A stretch of 20,882 nt of DNA from Candidatus Latescibacterota bacterium (GTDB lineage Bacteria; Latescibacterota; UBA2968; UBA8231), in NCBI GenBank assembly GCA_021295675.1, contig JAGWBY010000033.1:1-20882 (forward strand). The letters run 5' to 3'. The position numbers and the translations under genes are program-made. A model generated the notes under the pieces. The model was given only the letters and a program-made list of their open reading frames with translations. It searched no databases and was not told the DNA's origin. Numbering within the stretch: position 1 is the first letter of the stretch; each line of letters opens with the position of its first letter. Positions 1 to 7,929 of this stretch are shown piece after piece.

Positions 1-777
1 CTTCGCGTCATCGCCGCGACCAACCGCGATCTACAAAAGGCGGTTGACCAGCGCGAGTTTCGCCTCGACCTATACCACCGACTCAAGGTCGTCGAGCTCG
101 ACATTCCGCCGCTGCGCCGCCGAGCCGAGGACATTCCCCTCTTGATCGAGCACTTCATCAGCGAGTTGACCCAAGACAATAAGAGCCGTCTAGAAGGGTT
201 CTCGGCAGCGGCGCTGGATCTTTTGCAAAACTATGCTTGGCCTGGCAATGTGCGCGAGTTGCGCAACCTAATCGAGTACTTGGTGTTCCTCGCCCCGCGT
301 GCCCTCGTCGAACCCGAAGACTTTTTGCCCCATCTCGGGATCCAACCCACGCGCCATTTGCCCGTGCCAACCAACAAAACGCCGGACCAATCCGAGCGCG
401 AGTTGATCTACTTTGCGCTCTTGGATCTCAAGCGCGAGGTCGCCGAGCTAAGAGCCGCAGTCGAGCGCGATGCCTCCGTGATGCCGTCCTCTACGCCTCC
501 CGTAGCACCAAGGGCCGTTCAACCGGTTGGGCCCGAGGAACCGATCTATCCGGTTGAGGACACCCCTTACCATCCCGCAGACTCCCAAGAATCCGCGGCA
601 ATACGCATCCCCGAAAACGCAGCTATTGAGCCTTTGCCCACGCTCAAAGACCGCGAGCGTGAAGCCATCGAACAAGCCCTCAACCGCGTCGGCGGCAATC
701 GTCGGAAGGCCGCCGCTATCCTCGGCATCAGCACTCGCACGCTCTACCGGAAGTTGAAGGAATACGACCTCGAATGA
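1..777 (+). CDS. Sigma-54-dependent Fis-family transcriptional activator, 3' part
   Basis: The reading frame is open from base 1, so the 5' end lies outside the window. The visible part starts in the AAA+ sigma-54 interaction domain: VIAATNRDL (sensor I region), then FRLDLYHRLKV and the PPLRRRAEDIPLL segment, followed by WPGNVRELRN (sensor II / R-finger side). A linker of about 110 residues follows, with a short helical stretch (LLDLKREVAELRAAVE) and then a Pro-rich part. The end is a Fis-type helix-turn-helix (GGNRRKAAAILGISTRTLYR). Such proteins use ATP to open sigma-54 RNA polymerase promoters. No receiver domain is visible because the N-terminus is missing. The TGA stop overlaps the ATG of the HtrA gene (ATGA), so the two are probably co-transcribed. 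The linker resembles that of FCB-group homologues, from family memory only. Confidence 0.93.
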   Translation, partial: LRVIAATNRDLQKAVDQREFRLDLYHRLKVVELDIPPLRRRAEDIPLLIEHFISELTQDNKSRLEGFSAAALDLLQNYAWPGNVRELRNLIEYLVFLAPRALVEPEDFLPHLGIQPTRHLPVPTNKTPDQSERELIYFALLDLKREVAELRAAVERDASVMPSSTPPVAPRAVQPVGPEEPIYPVEDTPYHPADSQESAAIRIPENAAIEPLPTLKDREREAIEQALNRVGGNRRKAAAILGISTRTLYRKLKEYDLE

Positions 778-2267
778 TGCGCCTTCACCGCTCCGTCAGG
801 CGCGACAACCCCTCCACCCTATTCAGCATTTGTCGCCCGTGGGTGGGCAGCGCACTTATTGCCGCATTGCTCGCGGGCACGCACTCGGTTGGGGCACAAA
901 TGCCGGAAGGGGGCACTCAACCACTAGCGGATCTCAGCAGGGCTTTCCGCCACACCTATGAACAAGCGAAACCAGCCGTGGTTTTAATCGCGGCGACGAC
1001 CCGATCGCGGCAAAAGCGCGCATTGCCCCCCTTCCACCCGGAAATTCCCGAAGACTTTCGCGGCATAGGCTCCGGCACTATCGTCAGTGACGACGGTTAC
1101 ATCCTGAGCAATTACCACGTAATAGCCGATGCCGACTCCATCCAAGTCACCCTCGCGGACCGCCGCACCTATCGGGCTAAGATCATCGGCTTCGATTCGC
1201 TGATTGACATCGCCCTGCTCAAGGTTGAGGCGCAGGGGCTGCCTACTGTGCAGTTGGCCGACTCCGATCAGTTGCAAATCGGCGATTGGGTGCTGGCCAT
1301 TGGCCATCCCTTGGGCATGGGAACCACTCTGACACACGGCATCGTCAGTGCCCTAGGGCGTCAAGCAGGCATTTTCAACCCCAGAAGCGACGAAGAAAAT
1401 CGCTACGCCATCGAGAGTTTCATCCAGACCAATGCCGTGATTAACCCCGGCAACTCCGGCGGCCCCTTACTCGATCTACAGGGCCGAGTCGTAGGAATCA
1501 ATACGGCCATTTCAACGCGTACGGGTTACTACATCGGCTATGGGCTGGCCGTGCCGATCAATCTAGCGCGCGAGGTGGTGGATGATCTGCTGGTCCACGG
1601 GCGGATCGTACGCGGCTACTTGGGCGTGACCATGGAATCTGAGATGACCCCAGAGCTAATCCGCAAACACAGCCTCGGCATGGAACGGCCACGAGGCGTT
1701 TACCTCAGAGATGTGCAGCCCAACAGCCCGGCCGCGCGCGATGGTCTGCGCGGAGGGGACGTCGTCCTGGCGATCGATGGTATCGAGGTGAATCACTTCA
1801 ACCACCTGCAGACGCTGATCTACGGCCGCGACCCAGGCGAGACGATCAACCTGCAAGTCATGCGCCAGAATCAAATCCACCACGTCGCCGTGGTGCTCGG
1901 CGAGCGCGAAGAGGACCGGCTCCTTTCCGAAGGACATAAGCGGCTAGCAAAGCTGGGGATTTCAGTTGAAACCTTGCCCGCCGAATTGGCCACCGAGTTG
2001 GGCTTTATCGGCGAGTTGGCGGCTGAACTGGGTTTTGCACAAGGCGAGGAGCCGGTGGTGGTCGTTGAAGTAGATCCGGAGGGGCTGGCCGCGAACAAAG
2101 GAATTCAAGAGCGCGATGTGATTACCGAGGTGGATCAAGAACGCGTTACCTCGTTGGAACAATTTGTGCGCTTTGTTTCCGAACTGGAGGAGGGGCAGTC
2201 TGCATTCTTCTGGTTTTGGCGGCCCGATACCGGAATTGAGGTCCGGGCACTGAGGATTCCAGAGTAA
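774..2267 (+). CDS. HtrA/Deg-family periplasmic serine protease with two PDZ domains
   Basis: This 497-residue protein has a basic N-terminus, a hydrophobic segment (about 24-38) and a plausible signal peptidase site after VGAQ, so it should be exported to the periplasm. The S1C protease domain carries the triad His115 (SNYHVIAD), Asp145 (DSLIDIALLK) and Ser228 (NPGNSGGPLL). PDZ1 lies at about 275-365 (GYLGVTM, then AARDGLRGGDVVLAIDG). PDZ2 lies at about 400-490 (LAANKGIQERDVITEVD). Architecture and length match DegP/DegQ/DegS relatives that degrade or refold envelope proteins. An odd point is a near-duplicate of ten residues at 404-413 and 414-423 (ELATELGFIG / ELAAELGFAQ) at the entry to PDZ2. 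The start overlaps the stop of the sigma-54 activator. Which Deg type it is cannot be told from this sequence. Confidence 0.95.
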   Translation: MMRLHRSVRRDNPSTLFSICRPWVGSALIAALLAGTHSVGAQMPEGGTQPLADLSRAFRHTYEQAKPAVVLIAATTRSRQKRALPPFHPEIPEDFRGIGSGTIVSDDGYILSNYHVIADADSIQVTLADRRTYRAKIIGFDSLIDIALLKVEAQGLPTVQLADSDQLQIGDWVLAIGHPLGMGTTLTHGIVSALGRQAGIFNPRSDEENRYAIESFIQTNAVINPGNSGGPLLDLQGRVVGINTAISTRTGYYIGYGLAVPINLAREVVDDLLVHGRIVRGYLGVTMESEMTPELIRKHSLGMERPRGVYLRDVQPNSPAARDGLRGGDVVLAIDGIEVNHFNHLQTLIYGRDPGETINLQVMRQNQIHHVAVVLGEREEDRLLSEGHKRLAKLGISVETLPAELATELGFIGELAAELGFAQGEEPVVVVEVDPEGLAANKGIQERDVITEVDQERVTSLEQFVRFVSELEEGQSAFFWFWRPDTGIEVRALRIPE

Positions 2268-2271
2268 AACC

Positions 2272-3411
2272 ATGACGCCCGACCTAAAAGGGGCCGATGC
2301 CCTGCTGATGATCGGCAGCAGCGAACGCTGCGCCAATCTATTCTACGCCACCCGCTTTCGCGCCCCCGACTCCTTCGTCTTTCTGTGGACTCCCAACGAA
2401 AAAATCATGCTCGCCAACAATCTCGAGATCGACCGCGCGCGCGACCAAGCTAGCGTCGATCGGGTATTGTCCTATACCCAGTACGAGCAGCAGGCCAAGG
2501 AAAGGGGCCAAGAACGGCCCAATAGCAAAGCTGTCTTATTGGAACTTTTGCGCGACCTCGGCTTGGCGAAGCTGCAAGTGCCCGCTGATTTTCCCCTTGG
2601 TACGGCCGATTTTCTGCGGGGGGAAGGCATCGAACTGGCCATTGCGACCGAGCCGCTTTTTCCCCAGCGCAACATCAAGGACGCCACAGAGATCGAGAAT
2701 GTGCGCCGGGCGATGCAGGCCACCGAAGCGGGCATGGAAACGGCGATTGAAGGGCTGCGCGCAGCCGACGTGCGCGACGGCGTGCTCTTCCTCAACGGCG
2801 ATGTACTCACTTCAGAGCGACTGCGGCGCATGGTGCATCAGACGCTCATGGACTGCGACAGCATTGGCGAACATACCATCATCGCCGGCGGCGACCAAGG
2901 CTGCGATCCACACCAAGTGGGCTTCGGGCCTTTGCGCGCTGGCGAAACTATCATCATCGACATTTTTCCGCGCGATGAGGCGAGCGGGTACTACGGAGAT
3001 CTGACGCGGACCTTCTGTAAGGGCCCGGCCTCCAAGCCGATGCAGCGCCTGTACGAAACCGTGCTTGAGGCTCAACAATTGGGCTTGGAACACATCCGTC
3101 CCAGTGCCGAAGGCCACCTTATTCACGAAGCAATCCAACGATTTTTCAGCGACGCTGGCTACGAGACGGGAAAAAAAGACGGCTATATGCAGGGCTACAT
3201 CCACAGTACTGGGCACGGGCTAGGTCTGGAGATTCACGAGGGGCCGAGGATCGGTCCGCACGGCGACGTGCTTGAGTCCGGCCATGTCGTGACGATGGAA
3301 CCAGGGCTCTACTACCGAGGCTTGGGGGGGGTGCGGATCGAAGATACGGTCGTCGTTTGCAAAGACGGCTACGAGAACCTATGCAGCCTACCCAAGGTGC
3401 TCGAAGTGTGA
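2272..3411 (+). CDS. M24-family metallopeptidase (Xaa-Pro aminopeptidase/prolidase-like)
   Basis: This 379-residue protein has a creatinase-type N-terminal domain (about 1-130) and a C-terminal pita-bread catalytic domain. All five metal ligands of the M24 family are visible: Asp230 (IIIDIFP), Asp243 (YGDLTRTF), His315 (HSTGHGLGLE), Glu343 (TMEPGLYY) and Glu357 (GVRIEDTV). It should release N-terminal residues next to proline or split X-Pro dipeptides in the cytoplasm; no signal peptide is seen. It starts four bases after the HtrA stop, suggesting co-transcription and a joint role in protein turnover (inference). The split between PepP-like and PepQ-like activity cannot be made from motifs alone. 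Confidence 0.92.
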   Translation: MTPDLKGADALLMIGSSERCANLFYATRFRAPDSFVFLWTPNEKIMLANNLEIDRARDQASVDRVLSYTQYEQQAKERGQERPNSKAVLLELLRDLGLAKLQVPADFPLGTADFLRGEGIELAIATEPLFPQRNIKDATEIENVRRAMQATEAGMETAIEGLRAADVRDGVLFLNGDVLTSERLRRMVHQTLMDCDSIGEHTIIAGGDQGCDPHQVGFGPLRAGETIIIDIFPRDEASGYYGDLTRTFCKGPASKPMQRLYETVLEAQQLGLEHIRPSAEGHLIHEAIQRFFSDAGYETGKKDGYMQGYIHSTGHGLGLEIHEGPRIGPHGDVLESGHVVTMEPGLYYRGLGGVRIEDTVVVCKDGYENLCSLPKVLEV

Positions 3412-3459
3412 ACGCGGCCCTTTCTGCCAACAGGTGTCCTCGTTGACAAAAAGGGGAAA

Positions 3460-3954
3460 TTGAGCAGATTTACTCTTATGAGACGGCACAAATTCACCCT
3501 TGGCTCCCTAGTCATTGCTGCGGGTCTAATCTATCTTTTTGTCGCTGGCGTTCAGCAGTCGACGGCGACCCACATGACCCTGCAAACTCTGATGGGGGGA
3601 GCTACAGACGACGGCCAGCGCATCCAGCTAGGCGGCAGTACTGTGGTGCCCGGTTCGATTGAGTGGGATCGGTATCGCTCGCGCCCCGAATTTGTGATTA
3701 CCGACGGGCAACACACCCTGCGGGTGCGCTACGTCGGCCACGCCGTGCTACCTGATACCTTCAAAGACGAAGCACTGGTAGTTCTCGAAGGCGAATACGA
3801 TGCAGCCGATCAGGTCTTTGCCGCTGAGATCGTCTTTGCCAAATGCCCCTCCAAATACGAGGGACAAAGCTATGAAGGCCACGTGCAGGCGATGAGCCTT
3901 TTGGCTTTTCCCGAATCTTTATGGTTGATATTGGCTATTTTGCCCTGTGCCTAG
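3460..3954 (+). CDS. ccmE: CcmE periplasmic heme chaperone, CxxxY variant
   Basis: This 164-residue protein has one N-terminal membrane anchor (about 13-30) followed by an OB-fold typical of CcmE (GSTVVPGSIEWD, then YVGHAVLPDTF and VVLEGEYD). CcmE receives heme from CcmABCD and passes it to CcmF. In the classical protein heme is bound covalently by a His in an HxxxY motif. Here the same place reads AKCPSKY, with Cys129 in the position of His and Tyr133 kept. This CxxxY form is known from some archaea and sulfate reducers. The start is uncertain: TTG at 3460 follows AAGGGG very closely, while an ATG at 3478 would give a protein six residues shorter and still contain the anchor. The 3' end overlaps ccmF by 34 bases. 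Confidence 0.93.
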   Translation: MSRFTLMRRHKFTLGSLVIAAGLIYLFVAGVQQSTATHMTLQTLMGGATDDGQRIQLGGSTVVPGSIEWDRYRSRPEFVITDGQHTLRVRYVGHAVLPDTFKDEALVVLEGEYDAADQVFAAEIVFAKCPSKYEGQSYEGHVQAMSLLAFPESLWLILAILPCA

Positions 3955-6374
3955 CACTCCTAGCCTCCGGCTATGGGGTGCTAGCGTCGGCCCTCGGGGC
4001 GAGGCGTGGCCACTTGGGGCTAGTGCGCTCGGGCGAAAACGGGGTCTTGGCGACCTGTGGCCTGCTGACGCTGGCGGTTCTCGCGCTGTGGCACGCGCTC
4101 CTCTCCCACGACTTCCAAGTCGAGTACGTGGCCGAAAACAGCAACCGCGCCATGCCTTTGTTCTATTTAATAACGGCGCTGTGGGGCGGGCAGAACGGAT
4201 CGCTGTTGTTTTGGGGTTGGATCCTATCCATCTACTCGGCGGGCTTAGCGGCACTCTACCGCCAGCGCTACCGCGAATTGATGCCCTACGCGATAGCGAC
4301 CCTATCCCTTACCAGCTTCTTCTTTTGCATTGTGCACCTTTTTGCCGCTGACCCGTTCCAGCGCCTGCCCTTCACGCCAGAAGACGGCCGCGGGCTCAAT
4401 CCGATCCTACAACATCCCGTTATGGCCATTCATCCGCCGATGCTTTACTTGGGGATGGTGGGCATGGTCGTACCCTTTGCCTTTGCTATAGCCGCGCTCT
4501 TGACCGGCAAGTTGGACGCTACTTGGCTCCGCGCTGCGCGCCGCTGGATGCTCATTCCTTGGACCTTTCTCGGCTTCGGTCTTCTGCTGGGCGGCAAATG
4601 GGCCTATGTCGAACTGGGGTGGGGTGGATATTGGGCGTGGGATCCGGTGGAGAACTCCTCGCTGATGCCTTGGCTAGTCGCCACTGCTTTTCTGCACTCG
4701 ATTATGATTCAAGAGCGCAAGGGCATGCTCAAGGTATGGAATGTGGCGCTGGCGATCCTCACCTACGCGCTGTGCATCTTCGGCACCTTTATGACCCGCA
4801 GTGGCATCATATCCTCGGTTCACGCCTTTGCCCAATCCAATATCGGCCCTTTCTTTGGCACGTTTCTCGTCCTGACGCTGGTTTTTTCTTTTGGGCTTTT
4901 GTGGCTGCGGATGCCCTTGCTCAAGGCTGAGAATCGCTTGGAATCTTTTGCCTCGCGCGAGACGGCTTTCTTGCTCAACAACTGGATTCTCTTGGGGATG
5001 CTCTTCGCCGTGTTCTGGGGCACGGTCTTCCCACTGGTCTCCGAGGCCTTGACCGACGAGCAAATCACGGTCGGCCCTCCCTTTTTCAACCAAGTCACGA
5101 TTCCCATCGGCCTAGTGCTTCTGTTGTTGACGGGGGCTGGTCCGCTCTTTGCTTGGCGTCGCACTTCCAGCGAAAGCCTGCGCAAGAATTTCATTCGCCC
5201 GGTGACGGCAGGCGCACTCTCGTGTGGGGTCTTTTTTCTTTTCGGCGTGCGCGATCCCTATGTCGTGTTGTCGTTCGGGCTGTGCGTCTTCGTGCTCGTC
5301 GCACTCACTTCCGAGTTCCACGCCGGAGCGCGAGCGCGAATGCACAGTACGGGCGAGTCCTATCCGGTGGCATTGTATCGCCTCTGCGCCAAAAACCGAC
5401 GGCGTTACGGCGGGTATTTGACCCACCTTGGGCTAGTATTGCTCTTTGCTGGCTTTACTGGCAAAGCCTTTACCCAAGAAGCCGAAATCGTCCTCGACCA
5501 AGGAGCTTCGAGTCAAGTCGGCGAATACCGGCTTACCTTCGCGTCGCTGGCCTTTGCCGAAAACGCCAATCACAGTACTACCGCCGCGGCCTTAGCCCTG
5601 CATCGCGGCGATCAATTCCTCGGCACGCTGCTGCCGGAGCGACGCTACTATCCGGCTTTTGACCAAGGTACTACTGAAGTCTCCATTTACTCGACATGGC
5701 GCGAGGACTTCTATGTAATTCTGGTGGGGTCTGCCGAGGATCAGAGCGCCAAGTTCCAAATCTACGTCAACCCGCTAATCAACTTCGTGTGGCTCGGTGC
5801 AGTCGTCTTAGTGATTGGTGCCCTGTGGGCAATGTGGCCTACGCCGCGAGACCGTCGGCTGGCGCGGATGGATCGCCAAACCGCTGGAGCAGCCATCGCA
5901 CGAAAGTCTCGTACGTACGTGTCTGTGTTCGCTGCGTTGGCGCTAGGTTTCTCGCCGGTAGGAGCGGCAACAACGGCGGAAATCAAATCTGTGGCGGAGG
6001 AATTGGTCTGTCTCTGCGGTAATTGCCCTCGGGAATCCCTAGCCACCTGTCTTTGTACTGACTTCGCGGTCCCCGAACGCGAGGCGATTGGCTCCGCCTT
6101 AGACCAAAACCAGACTCGGCAGCAGATCATCGATAGCTATGTCGCACGTTTTGGCCCGAAGGTCTTAGCCACTCCACCGCACGAAGGTTTTAATTTGCTG
6201 GCTTGGGTCGCACCCTTTCTGGCTCTTTTGTTTGGCGTCGCCTTAGTGCGCACACTGCTCGTTCGCTGGAAGGACCAAGGCCAACCCCCTCTACAGTCCA
6301 AGCCCCCGCCAGCCGACCGAGGCCAAGACGCGGATCGCCTGAGACGCGAATTGGATCACTACGACGATGGCTAG
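3921..6374 (+). CDS. ccmF: CcmF-CcmH fusion: cytochrome c heme lyase with C-terminal thiol-reductase domain
   Basis: This 817-residue polytopic membrane protein has residues 1 to about 645 as CcmF. It carries the WWD heme-handling motif (WGGYWAWDPVEN, about 234-245) and the four expected histidines: His171 (AIHPPMLY), His259 (FLHSIM), His301 (SSVHAF) and His502 (YLTHLG). After a final CcmF membrane helix (about 622-640) and a short basic linker, a new hydrophobic segment (about 667-682) leads into a CcmH/CycL-like domain. That domain has the redox site LVCLCGNC (Cys697, 699, 702) and a second pair, TCLC (Cys710, 712), then a membrane helix at about 758-775. CcmF attaches heme to apocytochrome c; CcmH keeps the apocytochrome CxxCH thiols reduced. 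The fusion puts both steps in one polypeptide. The order of domains and the continuous frame argue against a sequencing join. Confidence 0.95.
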   Translation: MVDIGYFALCLALLASGYGVLASALGARRGHLGLVRSGENGVLATCGLLTLAVLALWHALLSHDFQVEYVAENSNRAMPLFYLITALWGGQNGSLLFWGWILSIYSAGLAALYRQRYRELMPYAIATLSLTSFFFCIVHLFAADPFQRLPFTPEDGRGLNPILQHPVMAIHPPMLYLGMVGMVVPFAFAIAALLTGKLDATWLRAARRWMLIPWTFLGFGLLLGGKWAYVELGWGGYWAWDPVENSSLMPWLVATAFLHSIMIQERKGMLKVWNVALAILTYALCIFGTFMTRSGIISSVHAFAQSNIGPFFGTFLVLTLVFSFGLLWLRMPLLKAENRLESFASRETAFLLNNWILLGMLFAVFWGTVFPLVSEALTDEQITVGPPFFNQVTIPIGLVLLLLTGAGPLFAWRRTSSESLRKNFIRPVTAGALSCGVFFLFGVRDPYVVLSFGLCVFVLVALTSEFHAGARARMHSTGESYPVALYRLCAKNRRRYGGYLTHLGLVLLFAGFTGKAFTQEAEIVLDQGASSQVGEYRLTFASLAFAENANHSTTAAALALHRGDQFLGTLLPERRYYPAFDQGTTEVSIYSTWREDFYVILVGSAEDQSAKFQIYVNPLINFVWLGAVVLVIGALWAMWPTPRDRRLARMDRQTAGAAIARKSRTYVSVFAALALGFSPVGAATTAEIKSVAEELVCLCGNCPRESLATCLCTDFAVPEREAIGSALDQNQTRQQIIDSYVARFGPKVLATPPHEGFNLLAWVAPFLALLFGVALVRTLLVRWKDQGQPPLQSKPPPADRGQDADRLRRELDHYDDG

Positions 6375-6414
6375 TTCGGCCGAACTGACGCGGGCCTATG
6401 AGAACCTTATATAA

Positions 6415-6852
6415 ATGAACGCGGTAGAACTTCTACCCATAATATGTTCTATCGCGCTGCTGTTGGGGCTATTGCTCTATCTGGCACATCCCCTCCTAGT
6501 GAGCGGACGGACGGGCGCAGCGAGTGGATCGACGCGACAGCTTTTTGAGCGCAAGGAGCAGCTTTTGGGCGAGATCGTCGAACTGGAGCTTGACCGCGAG
6601 CTTGGGAAAGTGTCCGCAGAGGATTTTCAACGCCTTTTTGCCGAATTGGAGGCCGAGACGCTGGCGGTTATCGGCGAGTTGGATCGGCTCAACGGCGCGA
6701 GCAGCTCTCAACTCGAACGACGCATCGAGGAAGAGGTTGCGGCTCTGCGCCAAAAGACCGCCGTTCCTCGTTGCCATGGCTGCGGGGCCTTGCGGCGCGA
6801 GGGCGATCGGTTCTGTCCACAATGCGGCGCTTCGCTAGTGGAATCTGGCTGA
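6415..6852 (+). CDS. CcmI-like membrane protein with C-terminal zinc ribbon
   Basis: This 145-residue protein has one N-terminal membrane helix (about 7-25). A charged helical hairpin follows (about 42-95: KEQLLGEIVELELDRELGK, then SAEDFQRLFAELEAE), matching the pattern at the start of CcmI/CycH. It ends in a zinc-ribbon with two CxxC knuckles (CHGC and CPQC). Position between ccmF-H and the carboxypeptidase-regulatory-like gene, in an operon lacking a normal ccmI, suggests a role in apocytochrome handling or assembly of the heme lyase. This is inference; the zinc ribbon should face the cytoplasm if the helix runs out-to-in. No TPR domain, which real CcmI has, is present. The family name is not certain. 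Confidence 0.85.
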   Translation: MNAVELLPIICSIALLLGLLLYLAHPLLVSGRTGAASGSTRQLFERKEQLLGEIVELELDRELGKVSAEDFQRLFAELEAETLAVIGELDRLNGASSSQLERRIEEEVAALRQKTAVPRCHGCGALRREGDRFCPQCGASLVESG

Positions 6853-6855
6853 GCT

Positions 6856-7929
6856 ATGATTCTGCGCTCGCTTTGTGTTGCAATCGTCCTTTGCGCTTCC
6901 GACCTGTGGGGCGCGGCGATCAACGGTTATGTGCTCAACCCTTTCACTCAAGCGCGAATTCCGGGCATTCCTGTGGCCTTCTACGTCCGCCAAGACGGAG
7001 AGATTCTCGAGATGCTGCGCAAGGAAACCGACGCCGAGGGGCACTTCTCTTTTGCTGGCCCCTTCCTGCAAAGCGGGATCCGCTTCGGGCTAGCGGCCTT
7101 CTATGACGACATTCCCTACTTTTCTTCGACTCTTGAGGCCGGTGCGCAACAACAGGTCATCCTCGAAGTGTACGAAAAAACCGATGACCCCTCCGGAATC
7201 CGCATCGGTACTCATCACCTCTTTTTTGCAATGCGCGAGAACGCGATTGAGTGCATCCAACTCCTGCAAGTTCACAACACCCGCGAGCGCACGTACGCAG
7301 GCCGTGGTGACGGACGCGAGCGGCAAGTGACTGAACTTGTCTTGCCAACGGGCATCTTCAACCTCCAAAGCCACTCGGGGCTGCTCCACCAAGCCGGAGA
7401 AGGTCGTTTCTTCGACAACCAGCCTCTGCCTCCAGGCCGCTCGCAGCGGAGTTTTTCTTTTAATCTCGACGCGCGCAAATTCACCAGCCCCTATGTGCAT
7501 CAGGTGATATATCCGACCGACCGCTTGGAGATTTTTCTCGACCCACCTTCCACAGAGATCAAACCGCCTTTTATCGATCTAGGTATCGTTGAACAGCACG
7601 GACGCCAGTACCGGAAAGTGGCTATGGAAAACCTACAGCCAAGTCAGCAGGTGGCGATTCCCTTACCTTTCGCCTCCTCGCTGCGTTGGTCGCTCAAATG
7701 GGTCGCACTGGCTGGCGCATTCCTCATCGGTGGCGTCGCGCTGGCATTGAGCCGCCAACACCCAAGCACCGATCGCGCACATGCGCTAAAACGGCGGCAG
7801 CATCTCATTGAGGAACTCGCTCGGCTCGACGACTCTTTTGCCGACCGACCCGCAGATCCTCATTACATGGACCAGCGGGCGCAGCTAATGCGCGAAGCGG
7901 TTGCCCTGACTCAAGCGCTTGACGTGTGA
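6856..7929 (+). CDS. Exported carboxypeptidase-regulatory-like protein of the ccm operon, with CcmI-like tail
   Basis: This 357-residue protein begins with a signal peptide (about 1-20, ending DLWGA). A beta-sandwich of the carboxypeptidase regulatory type follows (about 21-105: INGYVLNP, then KETDAEGHFSFAGPF). Next comes a long periplasmic beta-rich region of unknown fold (to about 270). A single membrane helix lies at about 277-299 (WVALAGAFLIGGVALAL). A cytoplasmic tail follows, with RRQHLIEELARLDDSF and QRAQLMREAVALTQALD. The tail repeats the helical pattern of the preceding zinc-ribbon protein and of CcmI. The gene starts four bases after its neighbour and overlaps ccmA, so it belongs to the operon. 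A role as a periplasmic scaffold for apocytochromes is inference. Confidence 0.82.
   Translation: MILRSLCVAIVLCASDLWGAAINGYVLNPFTQARIPGIPVAFYVRQDGEILEMLRKETDAEGHFSFAGPFLQSGIRFGLAAFYDDIPYFSSTLEAGAQQQVILEVYEKTDDPSGIRIGTHHLFFAMRENAIECIQLLQVHNTRERTYAGRGDGRERQVTELVLPTGIFNLQSHSGLLHQAGEGRFFDNQPLPPGRSQRSFSFNLDARKFTSPYVHQVIYPTDRLEIFLDPPSTEIKPPFIDLGIVEQHGRQYRKVAMENLQPSQQVAIPLPFASSLRWSLKWVALAGAFLIGGVALALSRQHPSTDRAHALKRRQHLIEELARLDDSFADRPADPHYMDQRAQLMREAVALTQALDV

Noticed and set aside
3444..3475. TTGACA upstream of ccmE as a promoter
   Set aside because: No acceptable -10 box at 16-18 bases; the ccm operon may be read from upstream.
4674..5093. Minus-strand ORFs inside ccmF and other long genes
   Set aside because: They lie wholly inside well-supported genes, have no family motifs or start signals, and are typical shadow frames of G+C-rich coding DNA.
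6373..6386. Perfect 14-base palindrome AGTTCGGCCGAACT at the ccmF-H stop codon
   Set aside because: No T-run, no promoter elements nearby and only a five-pair hairpin with a four-base loop; most likely chance in G+C-rich DNA.
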